The notes under the pieces are model-generated. The model worked only from the letters and a program-made list of their open reading frames with translations, was not told the origin of the DNA and made no database searches. The position numbers were made by a program, and so were the translations under genes. From Chara braunii (taxonomy: Eukaryota; Streptophyta; Charophyceae; Charales; Characeae): DNA of 20,191 nt. Shown here in pieces: positions 1-9,200 of the stretch. How positions within the stretch are numbered: position 1 is the stretch's first letter; each line of letters starts with the position of its first letter. The stretch is from NCBI GenBank assembly GCA_003427395.1, contig BFEA01000844.1:167929-188119 (forward strand). Direction: 5' to 3'.

Positions 1-45
<45 letters not shown>
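1..45 (+). repeat. (GA)n microsatellite at the window edge
   Basis: Uninterrupted GA dinucleotides from base 1 to about 45; its true length is unknown because it is cut by the window boundary. Confidence 0.98.
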
Positions 46-49
<4 letters not shown>

Positions 50-527
50 GTGTCTCATGGCTTCTCAATCCCATGGTTTGTAAATTTCATTGATCGTCAA
101 TCCTAAGGATTGTAAATAATACATTCCGATTGTTAGAAGAATATGGTCCGGTGGGTCTGAGTTGTTGAGGACTGATGCCTGATAATTGATGCCGAACATT
201 CACCTTTTCTTGGGAATTCCATAACGTAGCTAAGGAGTATTCAGAACAGGCCGAAGAAGATGTGTTCGGAGAAACTTCTTGAGCTAGATATCCGTGGACA
301 TCGGTCGTCTTAACCAAGAAAAGTTATGAATAACAGTAGCCATATTTTAGTAATGGCATTGCATCAATATTTTACCCTTCTTTTCGTCATTTCGTCCTGT
401 GTAATTTCTATCGCGTTGAGCCTGATGAATATCTGAAACTTTGAGTAACTCACAATACAACAGTATGGGCCTTATTCTAAGTTTGAATCCTCCTCCTCAT
501 GACATCTCTGTTCTTGCAATTTAACAG
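1..527 (+). other. Upstream intron (3' part)
   Basis: This stretch ends in the acceptor TTAACAG at 521-527 directly before exon 1. It opens with a GA microsatellite and is otherwise AT-rich single-copy-looking sequence. I found no J-domain codons (no HPD-like exon) in it, so the preceding exon is outside the window. Confidence 0.6.
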
Positions 528-626
528 GTTGGCCATGATTCATATTCGGACCACGCTGCAGCTGGAGGAGGAGGAGGACCTGGGTTCAGCGCAGGTGGAT
601 GGCCTCCGGGGAGTGGCTTAGAAGAG
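528..626 (+). CDS. GFA2: DnaJ exon 1: end of J region and Gly-rich linker
   Basis: Thirty-three codons, phase 0 at both ends, acceptor AACAG and donor GTGAGT. It begins VGHDSYSDH, matching the YDxVGHxxY sequence that follows helix IV of J domains in this family, then runs into a Gly/Pro/Phe linker (AAAGGGGGPGFSAGGW) ending GSGLEE. The linker corresponds to the G/F region that influences Hsp70 activation. Confidence 0.88.
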
Positions 627-3240
627 GTGAGTGGACTTCGGTCACCTGGAAGAGATTACAGGGACATCCTAAACTGATGTCTCCTTTTTGTCTATGTATG
701 CTTTGAAGGTGCTGTTTCTATTGTCGACCTTTTTACTACTTTCTTATTTTCCTCTTTCCTCTTTTCTTATGTGCACATTAGCTGTAGTGTTGTCATGCTG
801 TAAAATCTGCATGCACTTTCAGTCCGGATGTGTTGGTTTCTTAAACTTTCTTTGTTCTTTACCATCCCTACGAGAGAGCACTTCACAGGAGCAGGGACCT
901 GCAGCCCTTCACACCCATTATTATTTTATAAAGCTGTAGCCATGTCAGCTTCAAAGCCTCCCTCCCCCCCTCCCCCGCGCCCCCCCCTCCTTCCCCTGCC
1001 ACAGTACGAAGTGGTGTGACAACTAAAGCATGTAAAGGCCATTTCATGAGATGCGATGCATTCCATTCTGATAAACCAAGGACTTGAGCTATAGAGGGAA
1101 GAGGAAAGAAACAAAACCTGAAGACTCTGGGATGAGTATGAAGTGTGGCTATTGATAAGGTTCCCTGCATAAAGACTTGTTTCATTTTCCGGATCATCTC
1201 TTCGTGTCCAGCAAACAAGGGTTGTTGGGCCATCTCATTTTTGCAGGGGGCACTTGTGCATTTTTCTTCTTGTCTGAGCAATGGGTAAATCTCCCCTAAA
1301 CGGACAGTATGTTGTGTTGAATCCCCTCTTTTTCCTTCCTATGTTTTTGTCACTCTTTGTGCTTATTTTTCAGGCGCGGAGGGCTCTGGTTGTGCTAATG
1401 CTTATGCGCTGAGTTGCTGATGCTGTGGCTGATTAGGAAACTGTAAATTAGAAAATCAGTTTAAATCACTGATCTAGAAAAGGAGTGTGGATGTCCCTAT
1501 ACCGGGAGTAATCAATGCTGTTCAGGGGTACTTCGGCCAGACGGAAGGAAGCGTGCGTGCATGTTGTATTCACATGACTTGCCAGGGGAGAAGGAACCGG
1601 ACTGATGCTCCCCAGATTGGACATGGAGCCTGGACCATTAGGGCCTTTTTTTTTGTTTCAAAAAAGAAAAGAGAAAAGGAATGGATGCTTCTCAGAACGA
1701 CGAAGCCTTTGTGCGGCTGCAAAACTACTCATACTAGTTCTTTCCTCCCCTGATTGAGATTGAATCACACTTGATTGGAATCTCACATGAAACTGAAATT
1801 GAGCATTGATGAAACTGAGAGAAACATTATCCCTGAACCAAACGTCCTGCTGGCTTGAGCAGCCTGCAATGAATGCCGGGGGAAAAGGGGTCCTGCTGCC
1901 TTGAGCAGCCTCCAATGAATGCCAGCAGAAAAGGGGTCCTGCTGGCTTGAGCAGCCGGCAATGAATGCCAGGGGAAAAGGGGTCTTGCTGGCTTGAGTAG
2001 CCTGCAATGAATGCCGGGGGAAAAGGGGTCCTGCTGGCTTGAGCAGCCTGCAGTGAATGCCGGGGGAAAAGGGAGCGGATTAGTGTACAGAAAGATCGCA
2101 CTGGCTGTGGCAAACCTCTCTTCTTCAGCGTGAAGTCTAGTGCGACCAGACAGCCAGTTTCACCAAGCAGCAAAACTTGACAGATGAACTGTGAATGAAA
2201 AATTTTCCCTACTCGTCCATTTTGACGATTTATGTCTGCCCTATGCTCACGGGGTCTCCTATCAAAAATTTAGATTCCACCGGTGTAAGGAGGCCTATTC
2301 TAGCCTGAGCCTACAGCGATCCTGTAATCAGGTTTGGGGTACAAAACTGCACAAGACCAAAACAGCAAATGGCATCGAATCCAGCAAATACCTGGGCAGG
2401 TTGTGGCTTCCCATCCCGCAGCCCGGCAGGTTTCCTGCTTAGCAGCTGTCGAGATGTCTGGAGATGCCCCTCCTGTTCAGTCTGAGGGTTATGTGGGATG
2501 GCCCATGAAAAAGCCCATACCACTTTTTACCCTAGTGAATGAAGAGTTTTCACACTGTTTGCCATGTGGAGGATGCCTTCTTCGATTGGAGCTGACTGGC
2601 GGGTTTTGCCACGCAAATGATGCCTTGATTAGTGATCAGAGCAGACCGGTGGGTTTTTGCCACGTGGACGATGTCTTGATTGGAGTGGACCGGCAGGGTA
2701 CTCATGGCGCATAGTAGTATTATATAATGTCTGTGGAATCCAACAGCACAATTTGTCAAACCAGTTCGGAGCCTTCAACCTCTTTGCTTTGAAAAAGGGG
2801 CTGCGGTTGAGAATTTTACAAGTTGGCTCAGAGTGAAATCGGGTGGCTTGGCTTATTGACCAGATCTCCATGCATCCCTTTTTCCCTTTTTGCGTTCTTT
2901 GCAAACCGAGGGGCAAGCACTTGGAAGGGAGAGCTTTTCTTAATTCCTCGCGTATGACAAGTAGTTAAAAAGTGTAAACCATTCAGTTCACATATCAACT
3001 CTTTTGACTTTGACTGCTGCTTGCCTTTCCTGATTTCGTCCTACTGTTTCCTGCAAACGTGCAGATGTTCCAGGCGGTCTTTGGTGGCGGGGGGCAGAGA
3101 ATGGTACAGCAGGTTGAGGTGCGTTTTGCTCTGGTCTCAGATATATCACTTCTTGTTTTCTGTTACCCTTACTCTTTGTTGTTGTCTTGTTCAATGATTG
3201 AAGTGGAGGTTGCTTGGTAAGCCCTCCCCACTCGGGCATC

Positions 3241-3296
<56 letters not shown>

Positions 3297-6200
3297 GTGT
3301 GTGTTGTCATATTTGCTATACACAACAAAAGCATGACTGTGCCAGACTGTTTCGTCGGACTTTCACTGATTCATTAGGAGGTTGAACCCCGACCGTCTGC
3401 CCAGGATGAATTTGACTGATGGACAAGGATTCACCACGTCGCCCAAAGTTAGCAATACCCCTGAGAAAAGTGGTTGACTTTTCTCACACCAGTGGTGTGT
3501 GTGTGTGTGTGTGTGTGCATGCTTGCTTGAACTTCCTGTCACACCTTTTCCTGTTTCTGAATCACTCAAGGTTTTGTATGTGCTATACTGTGTGACTACC
3601 TAGACTCTTTGTGTATGCGTAGGCGGGTTAATTTCTGACTCGGTAGCATATGTCCACGTCTCTGACCCAGTATGGGAGACAGAATAGTGCATGAACCAGA
3701 TCCATCAGAGAGCTTGTTATGCATCCTGTTGATTGTCGTGCACGGCAGCACAGCTTGTGCTTTAGGGTTCTTTTGCAGCCAGTGGTTGTAACTACCGAGA
3801 ACTTGTGCCAGCAGTTTGCTTTTCCAATTTTACTTCTTTTGAAAAACATGCACATGCTTGCTGCTGAATACATGCCAGAAAGATCGTCACTTTTGCCGCT
3901 TACTGTACCCTAGCTTAGGGCAGGTGATGTGAGGGTGGTCTGTTGCCAGTGCTAAAATTGAGTCTGCACTTTTCCCCCAAAAGCGGCAATATGCGAATTG
4001 TTGTCGCATGTGAATCTGGGATCAAAGCAAAGAAATGGATGGGAATGAAGCTGCAAGTACTCATGGCAATTCATTGTCACGGTCTTACCAAGACCAGTCG
4101 CGTGTTTGCGATGGCTGTACAGTGCTAGATGTTGCTTGCAATTGTGGCCATGCCCTTTAGATCTGATGTTTCGAGTTTCGTATGTCCACCAAGAAGACCC
4201 CAAGCAGCTGGGACACCAAGTTGTCCTTGGTTCACACTCTGTGCTTTAGTGCTCGTTAGAAATTAAAAAAGCAACTAGAAATAAAATAAAATGAAAAAGC
4301 ATTTGTTGTTGTTGTTTTGTTAAATGGCTGGGAAATCATTGAACTGACCTCCCTCAGGCGATTCATAATTATTTAATTCTGCTCATCTGACTGCATCTGG
4401 TCTAGTAGCCAAAAAAATAGAAGTAAACAATGAAAAAGCAATTGAAAAGGAACAGGTGGCACTGCGTTTTGGGGGCCGACTTGGACCTGTTTGTTGCTGC
4501 TATCATGCTTTCCAGTACTTCGAATCTGACAGCTAAGCTACTGTTTCTGTTGCAGGTGACTCTCGAATTGTCGTTTATGGAGGCAGTCCAAGGAAGCACG
4601 AAGAGGATAAACTTTATGACGACAGATCGGTGCTCCGACTGCAGTAAGTTCACTGCTTTTTTATGGTCTATGACACTGTGCTCGATTTGTTCATGAGGGC
4701 TCTGTGCCCCTTTGGCATTTCCACCCCCCCCCCCCCCCCCCNTTCATGAGGGCTCTGTGCCCCTTTGGCATTTCCCCCCCCCCCCCCCGGCCCCCCCACT
4801 CACCTCTCCCCCAGCCTCTTTCTTGAATTCGAACATCTTGGCATCGTCATGCCATGGCATTGTGTCCTGAATTTGTAAAAGAAATAGCACAACCGGATAG
4901 TTCACCTAATGCCTTCTTTTCAAGTTTTTTTTCATGTGCTGAGTAATGATATGGTTTCTACGACCCCATGCGCTATTTATTCAACCTGGTTACACAGCTG
5001 AATGCACCAGAAGCCTTCTATGACTCCATTGCATTGCCACAGCCTGGTCACACAGGTGCTGTGAGTCGAAGCGACGCTGGCCGTTTCTTTCACCGAAGCT
5101 TTCTATGACTCCATTTCATTGGCACAGCCTGGTGTCAACCGCATAGTTCACCAGAAGCTTTCCATGGCACAGCCTGGTCGTTTCACATCTTTCACCGAAG
5201 GTACGGAGACCCAAATGCAATGTGATAAGTTCTCAATGGCCTGGTTGGCCCTGAATGAATGTCCATGACTGCAGCTATCCGGGTGCTGCGAGTCAAATCT
5301 TGTTGCTGATGCGGCTCATCTCCATCTATCTCCATGGCAATACCCAGACACTCGAAAAGTGCCTGGAGCTTTGGTCTCAAGCTTTGTTGTTAATCGGCAT
5401 CAGGTTTAATGTTGTCCTTTTCATTTCATGCCTTAGTGGTCCCTCGATTGACTCTATGCGTCCAGTGTAGTGCACTAGGCGAGCCCATGCAACTCTGGGG
5501 ATTGCTGTTGAAAGACAGCCTCAGCATCCTGATCGCTCCAAGTGCCACTACTGACCTGAGTTTGCTGGATGATTGGGTGTGTGAACCACACAATCAGACG
5601 ATGACGGCTTCAAAAAGAGAGGAAATGGACAGGCGAGACAAGTGCCAATAAACTGAAACAGGAAGAAAGAAAAGAAGAAAACGAAAGTGAGGAAAATTTT
5701 AAGAAAGCAATTCTGAAGAAATTCCAGAAACAGAAAAAGCGAGTTTGCTTCCCCGTTGTCCCCTGCTTGCTCCCCTTTCCGAGTCTTTCGCCTTTTGTGT
5801 TGTGAGGTGATTCTTTTGGTCGGAGCTTGTTGTTGTGTTTGTGCTGAAGAGCATCATCGCTTGGTTTCTAGATCTTGAATGACATGGACATGCACACAAA
5901 GAGGAGGAAAAGCGAAACTGTTTTACTGCACAAGTTCAACGGATGCCACCTGGCCCACGCAAGTGTTCTCCCTATTGTGCTGTTACATACTCCAATGAGT
6001 ATGGGCAGAACCAAGGATCAACCAATGTAGGATGAGCATATCTGCAACGGAAGTCTGATAAACGGACTGACTCACATAGACTGACTCACATAGCATCACT
6101 CCACACACATACAATTGTGAGGTGTGGGGTCTGAGCCATACATATAAGGTGCTCAGCCCCGTACACACATACACAGATGAATGGGGGAGGAGAGACGAAG

Positions 6201-9200
6201 AGGTGGGGGGAGGTAGACCGCACCGAAAGTCACCGAGATAGAATCTGATAGGTCACCGATATGGTAGTCCAAAATGTCATCCAACAAGATCAAAGTGTCG
6301 AGGGCCATAGGTCACCAATGTCGGGGATACAGAGTCCGAATGTAACCGGTGTCTGAACTGTGATGTCGCCAAGTATCAACGATCTCCAAGTCTCCAATCC
6401 GGTAAGTACCACAGTCTCATACCACCGAAGTCCAACACTGATCTCTGTCCAACTAGTATAAGTCTCCAATCTGAAGAAGAAGAAGAAGAAGAAGCAGAAG
6501 AATCTGAAGAAGAAGAAGAAGAAGAAGAAAAAGAAGAAGAAGAAGAAGAAGAAGAGGGAGAGAGAGGGGACTGGCGATGGGAGGGAGGAGAGAAACCTCC
6601 AACTCCCGGTACCTCAGGCGGCTATGGCCGCCGGTAACCCAGTTGCCGCTGCTGCTGCTCCGCTTGCTGCTGCTGCGCTAACGCTGCGCTGCCTGCTCCT
6701 CGCTCCTGCGCTAAACATAGCGCTCCAACGGCACTCTGGTGCCGACCTTACCGCACCGTATCGTATACCGGTGGGTCGATGCCTCGAAGTGAGGCCGGGC
6801 CGGTTCTATATACCGGTGGGGCAGAGGCCGGCCTCAATGCTGCGAGGCCTGGCCGTGCCCTGAACCATCCAGATGGACGGTTCAGCCCCAACCGGCGGGC
6901 GGCAGCCTCAAGAGCGCCACCAGGCCCAAACGGTAATGTCGTTTGGGCCTGCCCGTCGGGTCTGGTCCAAGGTGAGGCCTTTATGGCCTGTAGTACCCCA
7001 AGGTCGGGCCTTTTGGCCCTGATGTGTCCCTCTAGCCCTAAGTCGGGTCCGGTAGGACCCGTGTGGCGTCGAAGATGTAACATGTGCTGTCAAAACAAGG
7101 AAAGGTGGCAGCATGATTGCCGCCACAGTACTTATTATTTGCTGAAGAGATGAATTATCATTGGCTCCCCATGTCTCCCCCCCCCCCCCTCTCATTCTTT
7201 TTTCCCGACCCTCTTTCTTTTGCTCTTTGCACGCAAGTGTGTCGCACAGTGCGCGGCACATTCCTGTGCACATTATGTGCTGCAAGAATGGTTTGTATTA
7301 AATATTCTAAAGATGTTATAAAAGTTAAAGCTGTTAAATTGGCATTTTTGTAAAGTCTGTTGAAGCGACGAAAACAAAGGAACAAAACTGATCATGTTGC
7401 TGAAAACCTCCTGCGTGCGGTGGGCATTTGGGGAATGTGATGTGTGTTATCTCTGGGACAGGAGGCTCTGGTATTCCCCCTGGTGTCAAGCCACAGACTT
7501 GCCGAACATGTCGTGGAACAGGACGGGTATGTGCGCTTATCAAACATTTCCCCCTCATCCCTTCCTGTCTCATGGCGTACTCACACTATCTCTATCTCAT
7601 ATGTACCTGACTGCATTTACGGCCGGACCCCGGATGTATCTGACCGCAATGACATCCATAAGTAAGTAAAAAGGTCCTAGTGTGACCTCACTCTCCGCCT
7701 TTTAGGCATCCTGTTCGATTGTTTGAATGTTGATGATGGGTCGTCCTCTACACGTCTGATCCTCTCTCCTGTCGATCTGACCACCAGGATTGGCCGGATG
7801 TGGGAGAGTAGGCAGCCAGCTTCTGTTTGTTGAAGTCCTTGAGGACTTCATCACTTCTCCCAGCCCTATATTCTCATCTGGAGTTGCTGAAAGTCAGGCC
7901 TTACTGTAATCTGATAGCTTCTCAACTCCCCTATTGCTGTGGTCCTACCTTCTCTTTTCCTTATCTCTCTTTGCTCCTGAACTGTAATCTCATGCCAGCT
8001 CATAGCAGCCATGTCGACTTACCAAATTTGTCGATAGTGAAAGTCACACCTGTCTATATTTGGTAACTTATACACAGCCCTTTTGCTGCTGGGATCCTAC
8101 CTTCCCTCCTCAGTTCCTCCTGCTTCTGAGCTTATCCTCACAGCAGCTCATAGGAATGGTTCAGGTCGACGTCCCAACTTTAAAAGGGAAAATTACACCT
8201 GACTATATGTTACAGCTTCTGAGCTTATCCTCCCAGCAGCTCATAGGAATTGTTCAGTTTGACGTCCCAACTTTAAAAAGGAAAATTGCACCCGACTATG
8301 TGTTATAGCTTCAAAGCATATCCTCACAGCAGCTCATAAACTTTGGAGGCGAAAGTCGCACCCGTGACTATATGCAATGGCTTATGAAAACCCCTTTTAC
8401 CTGGACTCCTATCTTCTGTATGCTATCTCCGTGGCCCTCAACTTAACGGTCCTAGCAGAAGCTCATGTTGGCCTTATGTGATAGCTTCCGAATACCCCTT
8501 CCCTGGACTCCTGCCGTGTCTCTGCAATTCCCTTCTCCTCGACGTGAGTTCTAAGCAGTGCATTATGTTGGCCTTGCAAGTGTGAATGCGAATTGGCTGA
8601 TCTGCCTCAGTTGTTGACTACCTGGGCCGTGTGCTTGCGTTGTTGACATGTGTGCAGGTTAGCATGACCAGAGGATTTTTCATGATGGAGTCTACCTGTA
8701 TGAGCTGCGAAGGTAGAGGGCAGTTCGTCAAGGTAACTGAGTGCATGAATGTGATTCTCAACCTTTGATTGCATCTAGATTCAAACTTGGGTCTATATTT
8801 CAACAGTTTATGGGCGTACCAACTGAGCTAGGCCGGCTCTTTGTTTTGTGAATGCGCTTTTGTCATAGCAGTGATGCCGGCTGTTCGTGCAATCTGAGGA
8901 CGTCCACAGAACGCCGGGCGCGGCCATGCTCGGCTGGACATGCAGACACAGATGACAGAACTGCGCTTTTTGGATCCTGGGCGAGATCAGTGATGACAGG
9001 GAGTGGGCGATTCAGGGAGGCTGGGATGGGTCATTGGGGTTGAGGGGATGGACAGTTACACTGTCTCAGAGGAGGGTGGTAATGGAGCTGGACAGGGGAA
9101 TAAGAAGTGTTGTTTTCAATGTCCGTGTTTGGTATACGTGGAATCCGTGGACCTGATGCAGACACACAGGCCGAACACATTCACTGCTGCTGCTATGGAT

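Larger units (their letters stand above)
627..3064 (+). other. Intron 1 (2438 bp)
   Basis: Bounded by GTGAGT and GTGCAG. It holds a C-rich tract (958-1001), a 46-bp minisatellite (1844-2073) and a degenerate dimer repeat (2596-2695). Open frames in it are short or come from repeats; no further exon similarity was seen. Confidence 0.85.
3119..4555 (+). other. Intron 2 (1437 bp)
   Basis: Runs from GTGCGT to TTGCAG and contains two GT microsatellites (3242-3304 and 3495-3517). Apart from a short TTG run near 4304, nothing else recognisable was seen. Confidence 0.85.
4644..7461 (+). other. Intron 3 (2818 bp)
   Basis: From GTAAGT to GGACAG. Contents in order: duplicated poly-C segment with one N, decayed repeats (4953-5200), a GAA purine tract (6473-6570), and a GC-rich hairpin array (6617-7061). 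The stretches 5220-6180 and 7080-7460 show nothing recognisable. Confidence 0.85.

Noticed and set aside
87-317. Minus-strand open frame in the upstream intron
   Set aside because: Composition looks somewhat protein-like but no family is recognised, there is no splice or start support, and it is antisense to the gene.
1844-2073. CRISPR-like array
   Set aside because: Repeats are directly adjacent with no spacers and the host is a eukaryote.
1658-2173. 171-codon minus-strand frame over the minisatellite
   Set aside because: Its length is explained by a stop-free 46-bp repeat unit translated in three successive frames, not by coding selection.
6624-7153. GC-rich open frames on both strands at the hairpin array
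   Set aside because: Low stop density follows from high GC; frames overlap on opposite strands, with no homology and within a verified intron.
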